Assembly: GCA_012295275.1 (NCBI GenBank)
Contig: CM022671.1
Span: 36,525,183-36,589,182 of the forward strand
Direction: 5' to 3'
Length of the DNA: 64,000 nucleotides
Source of the DNA: Chrysomallon squamiferum
Taxonomy: Eukaryota; Mollusca; Gastropoda; Neomphalida; Peltospiridae
Part shown: positions 1 to 20,806 of the stretch, one piece after another
Numbering within the stretch: the stretch's first letter is position 1
Layout of the letters: each line of letters opens with the position of its first letter
Notes under the pieces: generated by a model
The model's input: only the letters and a program-made list of their open reading frames with translations
Databases searched by the model: none
What the model was told of the DNA's origin: nothing
Translations under genes and position numbers: made by a program

Positions 1-525
1 CACCTTATTTTTCAGTGACGTCTGTATCACCCTGAGTCCCTTTATCACCTTGACTCTCTCTCTCTCTGATGTCTTTGTGTCCCTGATTCTGTCTCTATCT
101 TCTTTTCTTTTTTAGCTTGTCTTTGATTTAGAAGTTTTCACTGCTACTAACAGTGCCAGTATTATAAGTATTATTAGTACTGAAACTACTATTACAGCTG
201 CTACTTCTGTTACTGCTACTACTACTTCTGTTACTGCTATTGCTACTTCTGTTGCTGCTACTGCTACTTCTGTTGCTACTACTACTACTACTACTAATGA
301 CATTATCACTATTGTTATTACATCCACTAGCACTACTGCTACTATTAAAAATAAATAAATAAATAAAAAAAAAAAAAAAGTAAATAAATAAATAAATAAT
401 AAAGTGTGTATATGTATATAGATATAGACTTAGATGATAGATAGATTGATCGATAAATAAGTAAGTTTTCTGATGTTGTTCATTCACTGTCTTTCCCAAC
501 TACAACACTGACGTGTTCATTTTAG

Positions 526-733
526 AACGGCTGTACTTATTGGTTGTATTGCCGGTGGAGTAGCCCTGCTCGCCATCGTTGTCGCCGTAACTTGTTGCTG
601 TTGTTGTTGTCGCAGAACTGCAAATACTGGACGAATTATTCAGACTTCGTCTGGTGTCCCAGTCGTAGTACAAACAGGTAAAAATACTCGGTTTTTGGGT
701 GCATGTATGTGTATGTATGTGTGTGTGTGTATT

Positions 734-766
<33 letters not shown>

Positions 767-1239
767 ATGTGTAATTACATGCGAGCGTTTATATATATAT
801 GGATTTATTTGTTTATACATATTTCTGTAGTACTTTCTCCATATCCATATAGAAATCAAGTATTTACTGTTTTCACTGTAAATATTAATCACTTTCTATC
901 TGAAATCGTAGACAGTTTGTTATAATTATTTGCGTATGTGTGTCTGGGCTATATGATAGAACTGTGTCATTATTAAAGCTGTATTACGAATAAGTAACAA
1001 ACTGTCTGAATTTAATTAACACAGTACATAATGGAGATATTAAAACTATCACATAAGTAAACTATTAAACTCTTACATAAATAGAATATTAAGATATAGG
1101 TAACAAATAAAATAATATTAAATCATTAGATAAATAAAATATTAAATGTTAAAACTAAATAGAAAATTAATAGAAAATTTATTGTGATATCCAGTTGTTG
1201 TTATTATTGTTGTTGTTGTTATTGTTATTGTTATTGTTG

Positions 1240-1295
<56 letters not shown>

Positions 1296-1457
1296 TCAGG
1301 AATGACTAATACTACCTGTGTCACACCCATGTATCCGCCCAGTGGAGGACAGGCCTCGGCTCCTCCCCCTTCCTATGCCATGCCGCCCCCTTCATACAGC
1401 GAGGTGACGGGCGGAAAGACCCCGGGTATTGCCTATGACAACGCAGGGTATACATAA
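526..1457 (+). CDS. Single-pass membrane protein with PPxY tail (Shisa/CYYR1-like), C-terminal two exons
   Basis: Two exons join cleanly: 526-677 (acceptor ...ttttag, donor gtaaaa) and 1300-1457 (acceptor ...tttcag, stop TAA), phase 1 between them. The first encodes a hydrophobic segment (ACI-like start LIGCIAGGVALLAIVVAV) followed at once by a run of six cysteines and two arginines, the usual look of a transmembrane helix with a palmitoylated cytosolic edge. The second encodes a Pro/Tyr-rich tail containing PPPSY twice, PPxY-type ligands for WW domains (Nedd4-family ligases), and ends DNAGYT. Small Cys-rich membrane adaptors of the Shisa, CYYR1 and WBP1/VOPP1 type share this plan. The signal peptide and Cys-rich ectodomain exons must lie before the window, so the exact family cannot be settled. 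The family call is inference; the exon structure and motifs are directly visible. Confidence 0.72.
1195..1296. repeat. TTG/TTA trinucleotide microsatellite abutting an acceptor
   Basis: A run of TTG then TTA triplets occupies the last 100 bases of the intron before the exon at 1300. It merges into the polypyrimidine tract, so the acceptor of the membrane-protein gene depends on microsatellite sequence. Confidence 0.9.
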
Positions 1458-3980
1458 AACAAGCGACCACCGTTTTCAGGAATGTGTTTTGAAAAATCAG
1501 CAGTTTTCTCAGTAGTCGACATTTCTAGTGTCTTTCTGTTTTTCAAACAAGTAGACACATCACCTGTCTCCAAAATCTCTTCATGTGATGGAATCTTGAT
1601 AACTGACACACACATACATCCACACACACCAATACACACACACCCGAAAAACCCATTACTATTCTTAAACTATATTACTGGTAGTTGCATTAATAATAAT
1701 ATAGCGTATACTGAAATTTCACAGAGGCAGACATGGTAATTTGATCAAAATTGGTCACATTTTTTATTTTATTTTATTTTATTTTTTATTTAAACTATTT
1801 AATCGAAAACTATTTTGGCTTTCAAATTTTTACAATACAATCAAAATAATAATACTCTCACGTAACGCTGCACATTGTAGGTCACATTTATTACTTTTCA
1901 TTGTTGATGTTCTTTTATTTTTGCAAGTGATTTACAAATAATTTACAAAGTGATAAAAAATCATTTTTATTTTACAAACATTAACTAAATTAACGAAAAC
2001 AACATGACTTACAATATTTTAAAATATTCTAAAATAAACATTTTTATGACGGAAATTAATGTAAATATTTTAATGTGTTCTAACGTAAACGTTATTTTGT
2101 GATGGAAATTAATGTAAATGTTTTAATGTGTTCTAACGTAAACGTTATTTTGTGATGGAAATTAATGTAAATGTTTTAATGTGTTCTAACGTAAACATTT
2201 TTGTAAAGGAAATTAATGTAAATGTTTTAATGTGTTCTAGTGTAAATATTTTTGTGATGGAAATCAATAAAAATGTTTTAATGTGTTCCAAAGTAAATAT
2301 GATGGAAATCAATAAAAATGTTTTAATGTGTTCCAAAGTAAATATGGTAACCGATGATGGTATTCGAAAATGTACAATTATTTTGTGTTTGTAAGTAGCC
2401 GGTGAATTTTTGAACAGAAAATACAAATTAAAATGTTTATCTATGACAAGGTAGAGTATAACTTTGTACAGAATGACTTACACAAAAGAAAACATTATAC
2501 GTTATCCTTATCATTTTACTATCTTTTCTTCTTTTTTCTTCTTCTTCTTCTTCTTCTTAATTTGAATCATGCATAATTTCACTTTTAAATGTAGACATCA
2601 GAACTCTCTAAACTTGAATACACTGTAAACAGGTTTGCTTTTTTTATATCATTAAAAATGTGTTACTTTTATTTTCTTAAATGTTTAATTAATTAATTAA
2701 TAAAAATAATCATGATTCTTATTCTTGGTGTTGTTGTTGTTGCTGCTGCTGTTGTTAGTGTGGAAGTATGTGGTATTTGTTTTAGTTAGGATTTGTATTT
2801 AATGTTTTAGTTGCAGATATTTGCTTTTTAGCAGGCTTGGTCATTAATGTAAGGTTTTATTTACAGCTTGCCTCCTGTCAGCTTATTGTGTAACTAAAGT
2901 TTTATTTTATCCCTAGCCAGGTTATGCCAAACAATAGGCTGGTAACTTGTCATTGTGGTGATTGTTTCATTCAGCTTACACTGTACTAACACACGTTACT
3001 TGCCTTGCGTGTTAACTATTGTTCCCAAACTCCTCTCCCAAGCCCATCAGGGAATAAACAACTTGGCTCAAGTGTTCAGGTTTATTTCTCCTGCTAAGAT
3101 TATACTGTCAGGCCAGATTTCATTTTTAAAAGGTGGAACTGAATTTATTATTTGAAAGTGGATATTATCTGAAAGATTGTCCTGTTCTCGTTCAGTGTGC
3201 TGGAGAATCCAGTTTCTTACACCCAGGTGTCATCTACCTGGGTGTTTTTTCCTTGTCTTCATTTTTGTGTGACATCGAATAAATTGTCTGAACCCACCTG
3301 TAGCTGTTACGTTCTACTTCCTGTGTTCTGGAAAAGTAAAAAAATCTGATACTGCTACATTAGTAATATCATGCTATTTATTTATTTATATATCATGTTA
3401 TTATTATTATTATTATGATGATGATGCTGTGAAAGATGTTTTCAGAATTTGTATGTACTGCTACGTTTGTGTCTGGCTGTCAAATTTGCGTGACTTTCCT
3501 TATTTTATTAATTGATACTAGACAATCTTAAGATTACATACGTATAAAAATGAATAATTTCATGTGAATATCTTTTGTTAATAACTCTAGTCCAGCCACC
3601 GATACAAAGTTTCCTGACACGAGGTTTCAGTGTTAAAGAGACGAAGTCAGTCGTCACAATCACACTGTGGTTTAACATATAGATAGATAGATAGAAATAA
3701 AATAAAAAATAAATAATAATAATAATAATGATAATATTAATAATAATAATACCTAAAATACAATATTAAATATTATATATATATTTTAATTAATTAATTA
3801 ACTGATTGATTTATAAATATAAAAAATAAAATGTAAAATCATTGTTATTCAGTTCAACGATTCAGCTCAAATTAAATACTCCGATAGAAAATGAAATAAG
3901 CCGAAGTATTCCGACGGTTAACGAAGTTTCACTTCCTAATGATAAACAGCAGAACTTCCTGTTAAACGTCAACATCATTT
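1458..3980. other. 3' UTR of the membrane-protein gene and intergenic DNA
   Basis: No coding signal is visible. The interval is AT-rich, with a 53-bp tandem array at 2041-2345 and short TAA/GATA runs near 3690-3750. An AATAAA at about 3267-3275 is a possible poly(A) signal for the upstream gene, but several others exist and none is decisive. Confidence 0.5.
2041..2345. repeat. 53-bp minisatellite, about six copies
   Basis: The unit begins ggaaattaatgtaaatg and contains ttaatgtgttcta. The first copies are about 53 bp; the last two are shortened to about 43 bp. It lies between two genes. The short ORFs across it on both strands are by-products of the repetition. Confidence 0.9.
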
Positions 3981-3990
3981 CTCGTGGCAA

Positions 3991-4034
3991 TATAAAAGTT
4001 AAATGACAACAGGGATAAAATGAAGAAACACGTG
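3991..4034 (+). promoter_or_regulatory. Putative CLN3 core promoter: TATA box and CACGTG E-box
   Basis: TATAAAAG lies at 3991-3998 and a CACGTG E-box in the context AACACGTGTG at 4029-4034, with the presumed start codon at 4088. A TATA box 90 bases before the ATG predicts transcription starting near 4020, just before the E-box. Vertebrate lysosomal genes including CLN3 are controlled by TFEB/TFE3 through E-boxes with a CACGTG core (CLEAR elements). The position here fits that pattern, but flanking bases only partly match the palindromic consensus. Two CACTTCCT/ACTTCCTG ETS-like sites lie at about 3930-3960. Confidence 0.45.
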
Positions 4035-4087
4035 TGATAGTATAACAGTTTGGCTGTATTATTTGTGACAGTAACTGAGTAAGTAAA

Positions 4088-11478
<7,391 letters not shown>

Positions 11479-13500
11479 CCAAAGTGGTCTAAATTGTGAT
11501 CAAATTTTTAATTTTAAAAAACTGTTCATATTATTATATTTACTATTATTTTATTAACATTTGTATTATTATAATTTTGTTTTTATTGGGATTTTTTAAA
11601 TTAATTTTACTTTTATTTATTATTAAATATGATTATTTTTTATCTTATTATGGAAATATATCACATTTGTTAAGATTATTAATATTTATAAAAAATATAT
11701 TATCATTCTCTTTTATAGACTAGCATTAAGAAAAATATATCAAAATTTGTTTTATATTAAATTATTTAAACTATACACAAGTGAAAAATAAATGATTTTA
11801 ATATTACTTATACAAGTGCATGCAACATATGACATACAATTGACATATCAACAAAATTTTAAAATTAGATCTACTTTTATTTTTATAATAAAATATCAGT
11901 AAGCTTTATTTTTTATAAATGTGTATGTGTGTCTGTCTGTTTGTATATACAAAAACTCCCTAAGATGTCTAAGCATGCAAAACATTGGTAACAGGAGTCT
12001 ACAGTAGGTTGAAAGTTTGTGTTTCATGATAACAATAGTTAAATGGTAACATAAATCTGTTCCTGACTGAAAGTTTATGTTTGATGATAAAAATAGTAAT
12101 TATGATACGAATCTATCAAAAACTAAAGGTGTATCTTTGATAATATAAACTGCCAGAAATATTGATCTGATATAGATTTTATTTAGTCTCTGTATATACT
12201 TATTAAAATCAAATGTTAAAAGAAATGATTATATGTTTATTTTATTATTTTCTTTCTTTTTTATCTTGATAATGATAATTTAATTTTGAATTTTGAATTA
12301 TATCAGATTATATCACTTTACTAGTACATATCCAGTTTTAATTAATCTTCAAATTTTCTTGTTTACTTCAAACAGCTAAACAGTTATTAAAATTATATAG
12401 TTATGAATTTATCGTGCTGGGGTGTCATTAAGTATTCATTCATTATTATGTACGTATTCTGACTCGAACATTTTAAATGTGGTTATTAGCTGTTTGTGAT
12501 GTGGATTACAGTGATCTTTTATACGTCGGAAATCAAAAATTGTAAACAGCTATTTAGTGTTCAGTCACTCTACAATATGAAGTAAATATCCAGTGATGCT
12601 ACAGCTGTGTACCCCTCTGTGGTACAACATTCATCAGTTCTGGAGTTTGATACAACACTGGTAGATTTTAGTTACACTAAAATAATATTTAACTACAGTT
12701 AACATTGTTTGAAATACAGTTCAGATTTTTTTAATCCAGGTACAAGATTGGTAATGACACAGACTAGAATTATTTAGCCTTCTTATGTTAACATTTGAAA
12801 TTATTTAAAATATTTTTATTTACAACTTAATTTATAAATATATTTTGGTTTTTAAGAGTCATATGAAATGGAAATTATCTACTTCATGAAACAAAAATGA
12901 CAACCCCTCCAAAAAAAAACCCCAGCTATTTTCTTTTGTACTATATTGTTTATTCTTAAAATGTGTAAATATATTTTTCTCTTTGTAACATTGTTTTATG
13001 AAAGTGAAATAAAACTAACCTGTTCTTGTTTTTCGTTTTTTAAATACATTTATTATTAACAAATCAACAGTGTTTATTGTTAGATAATCAACACATCTAG
13101 TGTCTGATGGAAGTTCAACATATGCAGTATGTGATATTAATAAATCAACACATCTATTATGTAGTGTAAGAACATCAACACATCTAGTGTGTGATGTTAG
13201 AAAATCACAAAATTGCCTGATGAAAGTAAGGAACATTCTGTTCTATAGCAGCAGTGAAATTCTTGCATGGGTTTTTGCTGTTAACAGACAGATATATTGT
13301 GGTATATAATTTACCGAATTTGTCGAGTGTATCAAAATAAGTAAAAGAATTGGAAATTATTATTTTTAACAGCATTTATATTCAGTTTGTTTAAAATCAT
13401 AATTTTATAAAGTTAAATTCTGAATTGTCCTAATAATAAAAAGAACATCAGTGATTAAACTAAAACAAAACAGACTGAGTCACTTTAGGACGGTGAAGCA
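11479..13500. other. CLN3 3' UTR region
   Basis: AT-rich, with no coding signal. AATAAA at 11787-11792 and at 13008-13013 are candidate poly(A) signals on the + strand; the second is followed by a T-rich stretch. A weak repeat of the form aacacatctagtgt is present at 13090-13200. Confidence 0.5.
13008..13013 (+). terminator. Candidate distal poly(A) signal of CLN3
   Basis: AATAAA followed within 30 bases by a GT/T-rich tract (tgttcttgtttttcg). If used, the CLN3 3' UTR is about 1.5 kb. A nearer AATAAA at 11787 would give about 0.3 kb. Confidence 0.35.
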
Positions 13501-13501
13501 G

Positions 13502-13507
13502 TTTATT
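13502..13507 (-). terminator. Candidate poly(A) signal of the NR2C gene
   Basis: TTTATT on the + strand is AATAAA on the - strand, in the context aaataaactgcttc. If used, NR2C would have a 3' UTR of about 3.6 kb, ending about 490 bases from the distal CLN3 signal, so the two convergent transcripts would nearly meet. Confidence 0.3.
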
Positions 13508-13513
13508 TAACAA

Positions 13514-14873
13514 TGGCAGACAACATTTCACGACAAGTCATTGTATAATTGACAAGATACAGATAAAGACAGGTAACAGTCTATGTACAGGTAATATATA
13601 CTTCACTGAACAGTGAGAAGCAGTTTACATTGTAGTTTGTAATTTTATCTGCTTCTCCTGTCAGTGCTGGCACTTGTAAATAAATAATATTTATATTAAT
13701 AGGTAACTGACAGATGACCGCTTCAAATACTGCCAGTTTGTTAAATGTGTTGTAATGCTAAAAACAAAAATACTGTGATACAGGTGTACATCACCAGTAT
13801 TCTGTAAGATCAACGAAGGATTTTTTTTTTTTTTTAAAATAATAACAATCACCATGGATATTACAGTGTCTGAATATAGACTTATTAGTGCTGACACTGG
13901 CAGTATTTTGTATTACCACAGTAGTATATAACATTTTCTTTACTTTTTCACTTTTTTTAAAATCATTAAAAGTAAATGTTAAAACACTGCGAGTTTGAAA
14001 TAATTACTATAAGAGATCCAGAATGCACCTCAGACTGTTTTCAACACAAAAAGAGATGTACATCAGAATAAAAACTGTGTAAATATTTGCCAGTGGGAAG
14101 ATCCCCCAATAAGTTTAAACCTGCCTGTACAAGGTACAAAATAAAACAATAACCTTTTTTTAAATCTTGATTTTTATAATCACTTATTTCATGATCTTGT
14201 TCTTTTCTTTAAAACAAAAAAAACATCCAAACAAACTTTAATATATTATAATAAATAAAAATAATTTCAAGACATACACACACCTATTTTGTAATAAAGT
14301 TTTATCATAACATTTTGTAAGGCCAAACAAAACACAAAACACATACCACTTTTTAAATATTCCATGATTCGAAATCATAATAAATTAAAAAATTCTAAAT
14401 CTGACATTTTAAAATCTTGTATGTTGACATCATAAGGAATAAAATATTCATGCAAAAAACTAAATTTGCAATACCAAGTGTGTCATAAGTTTAAAAACAG
14501 ACTTTTTTTTTAATATATAAAAAATAAAATATTATTATACTTTTTCTCCAGAAATACAACAGTAAAGCTATTCAACATAAATTTGAATTTTCTAATTAAA
14601 CATGTAGTTTCATAAAGGATATATAGAATTAATTTTGTTTTAAATGTCTGAATATTGTTTTGAACACACGATATTAATAAATAAATAGTTTGCAAAAAGA
14701 GGCACCTTTAAAACTGCCTTGCACCAACAGACTGCCATAGAGACATTTCATTCACATTTATAATAACAACGAAATAAATAACAGAGATGTTTAAAAACAC
14801 CTGACGATTTACATTGATCAAAGGATGAAATTCATGAACTATTTTCAGTTACTTTTGCTTCTCACTTTAAAAG

Positions 14874-14907
<34 letters not shown>

Positions 14908-17000
14908 AAAAAAAAATTAAAATCAAATTAAAAATAAAACCAAATGTGTCATGGAAAATTAAAGAAATAAAAACATGTATTATGAACTTGTTCACACTGT
15001 CAGAGTGACTACTGATATACTGGAGTCTCTCTCTGTCTTGGCAAAAACAACTGAATGACATGTGGATTCTCAAATGAAATATGTTGTCTTTACAGTTTAA
15101 GAGAAACTGTATTAATAAAAATTAACTACAATTTAGGGAAGAAATAGAATATTCTTCTATTGTTTTTGTTTTTATATACACATGTATTTTGTAATTTAAA
15201 TATTGTCAATAAAAAAAACCTAACAGAAATAACAAAAAAGATAACAAATGATATAAATATTTTCTCTGTGGTTTAACACAATTGAGCAGTGTGTAAATCA
15301 ACACAATTCTATGTAACAGTGTTTCATGCTAAACCTGTAAAATTTAAATATTTGTAAACTTGTTAAAGTCTACCTATGTGGTTCTCTATACATACAAATC
15401 AGTGTCTTGTTAAAGTGTGCATATTTTGTTTTAATCTAAACTACATCCTTATACTTTTCAACCTTTTTTTTTGTTTGTTTCTTGTTAAAATATATCTGAA
15501 CAGGTAAATGTATTTTGTACATGTTCAGCTGATCATTTTTCCAAGTCAGTCTTCATAATGTAGATGAGTAATAAAAAAACTCTACAATGATTTGTGAAAT
15601 CTGCCATTTTGTTTTACGATGTGATTCTCACAAAGTTCTTGTATTTAATAAAGTTCATTTTAGTTATTTATATGTTTTACTTTAAATCAAACCTCCACAA
15701 TGTTCATGAAACAACATATTTTATTTCACATTTTGTTACTGTGATTGCCAAAATGGAAAAAATGATTTCACTAGACAAGGATATAACAGAAATTGTTAAA
15801 GTAACTTATATACAAAATAATGTGGGTGTGGCACCCCTGGATAGAGAGAAGAGAGAAATCCAGTATGACAAATGAATCACAGATATGATAGTTTAGTGTG
15901 CTATTAACACAAATATATTACACATCAGTTTAACTGATAGCAGTGGAAGAGTTGAAACCCCTCTCCAATAATTCCTTGTCTTCTGATGTCACTTGTACAC
16001 CGATCTTACAATGTGTTTTGAAATTCCCACTTTCATACTTCAAACATCTAATCATTATCTATGAAATATTTTCATTTCACTTTTTATTAACTTAAATTTA
16101 CTAAAACTGAATATGTTTAAACTGTTATTATGCTATCAGAAAGATAAACCACCCAACAGTCTTTACTATGACAACCAGATTATCCTAATTAAAAATCTTA
16201 ATATTCTCTCACTGTGCAATATTCTCTCCAGTTACAAGAAGACAAAATAATCGAGTTTCTGTAGAAATAGGTTTACACAGTCACATATTAGATAGACAAG
16301 GATAGGGTAAGAATTACTTATCAGATAGACCAAGGTAGGGCAAGGATCATGTATCAGACAAAAGTAGGATAAGAATCATATTTCAGACAGACAGGGTAGG
16401 GCAAGAATCACTTATCAGACAGGTGAGAAGTATTTTCATCAGAGAAACTTTTCATTATAAAATGTTTAAAACACACAACAAAACAATGTTAATTAACAAG
16501 TCCATGACAAACCCCACATCCACAATGTTTAAAATAAACTTTCATCATATTACAAATTATGCCTGTGTTTTCAGTCCATCTTCCAGGAAACACCTCAAAG
16601 TTTGTGACATAAACGGTAAAATAAAACAAACTCTTTGTATGATATGATGTTAACTCAATGGTGTTAGTCCTCTATGTGATATTATATAATACTCTTTTTC
16701 CAAAGTAATATATATATATATATGAATGTCATTAACATATTTTCCAGTGTAATCTTGTTACTATAAATGTGTGAACATTTTATGTTGTGAGAATCTGGCA
16801 ATATTCTACTGGAAGAATTGTCAAACAAAGGTTATTAAAATAGTCAAGCACTTTTTGGTATTTATAAGTTTTTAAAACAATGTGAATTCTGCACCCCAAG
16901 CATCACAGTTCCAAATGAGACGAAATAAACCCTCCATATAATGTCTGAATAACAGGCTGTCCATTAACAGTCTTCACAGAGACTCCGATGTCAGTTATCC
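13514..17000. other. AT-rich region between convergent genes, probable NR2C 3' UTR
   Basis: No exon-like coding blocks on either strand. The ORFs here (for example at 14867, 15594 and 16423) have AT-driven composition and no recognisable domain. Poly(A) at 14874-14904, and a short direct repeat with tatcagacagac / agggcaagaatc at 16285-16425. Confidence 0.5.
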
Positions 17001-17002
17001 AT

Positions 17003-17165
17003 CATTTGTTAACATTCTGAGTGGAGGCTCTGTAACGACTGACTATTAACATTCTGTCCTGAGACTCCATTATGAGTTTTTCCAGACTGTTAACGTTCTG
17101 TGCGGAGGCTCTGTCACGAGCTGTTCAAGACTGACTGTTAACATTCTGTACGGAGGCTCCGTTGA
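17003..17165 (-). repeat. Imperfect tandem repeat spanning the NR2C stop codon
   Basis: Read on the - strand, the last codons ([10 protein letters not shown]) are encoded by gcctccgtacagaatgttaa plus cagtcagtc. Near-copies follow in the 3' UTR: gcctccgcacagaacgttaa, then a form ending cagaatgttaatagtcagtc, then gcctccactcagaatgttaa. About four copies of 45-55 bp spacing; one contributes protein sequence. Confidence 0.75.
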
Positions 17166-19851
17166 GTGTCTGTGTAGGGAAACCTGCGAGAGGTCCAGTG
17201 TGAGCTGGCACTCCGTTGACAGCGATGTGGAAGTCTGATGAGTGCTGCGGTGCTGACAACACACTCTGTCCTGTCATCTGCAGGTTGTACTCAGCTGTCT
17301 CCATGCGTAGGATGTAGGGGATGATGCTGTCGATCTGCACGCTGCCGATGAGCCCAGAAAAAGAGTTCCTCCATCGTGTTAGGACTGAAAGTTTTTAGAG
17401 GAGGAAGGCGTAACATGAGCTGGGACACTCGACACGAACTGAGCTCACTCTGCTGACTGAGGTGCTGTACAAACTCTTTACCTGCCTTCTCCTGCAGCTT
17501 CTCAGCCTGCTTCTTGTACACCAGATTTGGATTATCTAAAACAAACATTCTCTCTTAATAAGCAAACGTGGTAATAACAAAAAAAGCAAGATGTAAACAC
17601 AATGATATCAAACTCAAATTTAAAACACAAGCTGTTGGTTTTTTTCCTTTGATTTAACTGTGATAGTAATCACTGGCAGTAATACATAACAGTCTAGATG
17701 TTATTATGAGAGTAATATATAACAGTCTAGGTGTTATTATGAGAGTAATATATAACAGTAGGTGTTATTATGAGAGTAATATATAACAGTCTAGGTGTTA
17801 TTATGAGAGTAATATATAACAGTCTAGGTGTTATTATGAGAGTAATATATAACAGTAGGTGTTATTATGAGAGTAATATATAACAGTCTAGGTGTTATTA
17901 TGAGAGTAATATATAACAGTCTAGATGTTATTATGAGAGTAATATATAACAGTCTAGATGTTATTATAAGAATAATATATAACAGTCTAGGTGTTATTAT
18001 GAGAGTAATATGTAATAGTACAGAGGTTATTAGACATATAAAGTGTTACTGAAAGGAATGTGGAAATATCAGTAGATTTAATTTACTGTTGTCAGTCACA
18101 AACATGAGAATAGAAACAGAAAATGAGGAGAGACTTGTACATACCAGAGTAGAATAAAACCAGTAATTTGAGATAAGCGTATTCTGCGTGAGTGACACGC
18201 AGATGCTGCATGGACAGGATGTAGTCCTGTAGTCTGATGATGTGTTCAATAACCCCCTTCACCTTCTCCTGGTCTGACTTCTCTGTTAACAACACATGTT
18301 ACAACAATTACATGTCACATTCTTACATTTGTGTCTTCACACACTGATTCTCCCTGCTTGCAACACAGACACAGGCATCTAACTTCTTCTTTGTTATTAA
18401 GTTTTAAATGTCAGATGTTTGCAAAAAAAAAAACAACAGGTGGCTGCATTAAATTATTTATAAAATACTTTCAAAAATGAAAACAGATATTAATTAAAAG
18501 CAGTATTTAAATTTATAATTTATCAGATTGATCATGGAGTAGAAGTTTAGTTGGAATCACTTTGAAATTATACAGTTAAACTATTTAAATATTTTTAAAA
18601 AATATATATATAGTACTCATACCTTGAAGCAGACTCGACTGCAGGTGATTCAAAATGGCTGCCAATATGGTTGGCAGACACATGGCTGCCGAGCACTGTG
18701 CAAGCCCCAGAGTAAAGAGTTCACTCCAACATGACCGCACAAGTGTCGTCTGCATCTCCGGACTAAAACATTCAAACAGTGTAACTGACTTAATAAGGAT
18801 TTTCTAAATGTACTGAATACAACAACAAAATCAATAAACACAAAGCTAAACACATGAACAATATCTACATGATTTGTTGTACGTTGATATTTGAAGCCTG
18901 GACTCAGTTTCACAAGAAAATAACAACCTATACTTTATTTTGGGAAATGAAAGAATCATACAGAAAATTACTGTAAGATGTCACATAAACTTCACATGAG
19001 ATAATTTATAGCTTGATGAGCATTCACTAGTCTAATACAATATTAAAACAAATTAACTTAAAATTACTGTTTGCAGAGATGGTCTGAGTTGCAGGATCAG
19101 TTCTCTTTGTCTGCCTGTTTCCTGTTCCAGCCAGCACCCAGTCACAAGTGTTACTGTTTGTGAAAGAGTTTTCATAAAAGTATACTTGCTGCTGACTGAA
19201 GGAACAACAGGTGATAAGGTGTGATATTCTTTACTTACCTCAACATCTGGAATGCAGTGATGGACCGTGTCCAGTGCATGGACAGGAAGAGCAGACGGGA
19301 GGCACTCTCACAGATGTAGTGGACGTTAAGGTAAGCAGGCATCGGCGCTGGTGTTGTCAGATTGAACTGGAAATTTGACTCAGTTAACAGAGGACCTGAA
19401 ACATTACACAACACTTCTTACTTAAATATCTTATAAATCACAACTACACAACTTCATATGATTTATAATGTATTTTTCCATTAAGTACTTAATCAGTAAT
19501 TCACAAAATCTGCCATTTTCTGCACTAAGCCTGCTTTCTTGTTATAAGTGCTGACAGAAACATCAGTGACTTACTCCGTCCTGTTTATTTTCTTTTTCAC
19601 TACTTTAGCAGATGATAAATCTCCACACTTTTTACCTATCATGTTACTTCATTACCAGCAGAGTCTGGTTTGAGAAACAAACTGTATTAAGATTATCTGT
19701 AGATTGGTTTAAATGTCTTACCATCAATGTCAATAACAAAAGAGTTGTCTGGTGACTCGGAGCTGACATTTGAGTCATTAAGACTCGTCTCTGACACACC
19801 TGACTGATCAAAATTACTACCAGTCTGAAATATTACAAACAGTGAATAAGC

Positions 19852-19925
<74 letters not shown>

Positions 19926-20759
19926 ACTACAAGAATAAAACCAGTAATTACATAATTTAGTGAAAAATGAATTAAAGATAATTACAACATGATTTAATTA
20001 AATATAAAGAAAGACCAACATTATCAACTTGCCATCTTTCAACTCATTCTACAAAACTATACTAACAATTTGGCAATTACAACTCTGTACTCAAGTAATT
20101 ATAATGTTACCTGTACATGTTTTCTTTACAAGCTTTCAGATTAGTTACCTGTATGTACCAGATGTCTGTAGTTATAATCAAAATGGTTCTCAATTCAATT
20201 ACTTTACAGATACTACCATAATTATATTACATGTCAACAGTTAGAGTCTAAATGTTACTACATGCTACATGTCTGTAGTTACAGTCCAGATGTTACTACA
20301 TGTTACATGTCTGTAGTTACAGTCCAGATGTTACTATATGTTACACGTCTGTAGTTACAGTCCAGATGTTACTACATGTTATGCCTGTAGTTACAGTCCA
20401 GATGTTACTATATGTTACCTGTTGTGGTTGAACAGCTTTAGCTAATGTATCAAAGGCCTTAGCGACAGTGTCTGAACTTTCTGTTTCCTGGTCTCCATTT
20501 GACGGGGTGACAGGGTTGCTGCTGCAGGGGTTACTCTGATCACCGTCATTGTTTCCCATCGTAGCCAGCGTCGTAACAACATTGGCCAGGGTGCTCAGAT
20601 CTGAAACATCCCACAGCATACAAAAATACACACACAGTTTTATCAAACAGCTGACATAATTGAATAATTATTTAATTTTGTTTTCAAAACCCATGACTAA
20701 AACTAATCTGTTGAATGAAGCTTTTCGTTTTCTTCTTAAATACTGCACATTACATAAAA

Positions 20760-20806
<47 letters not shown>

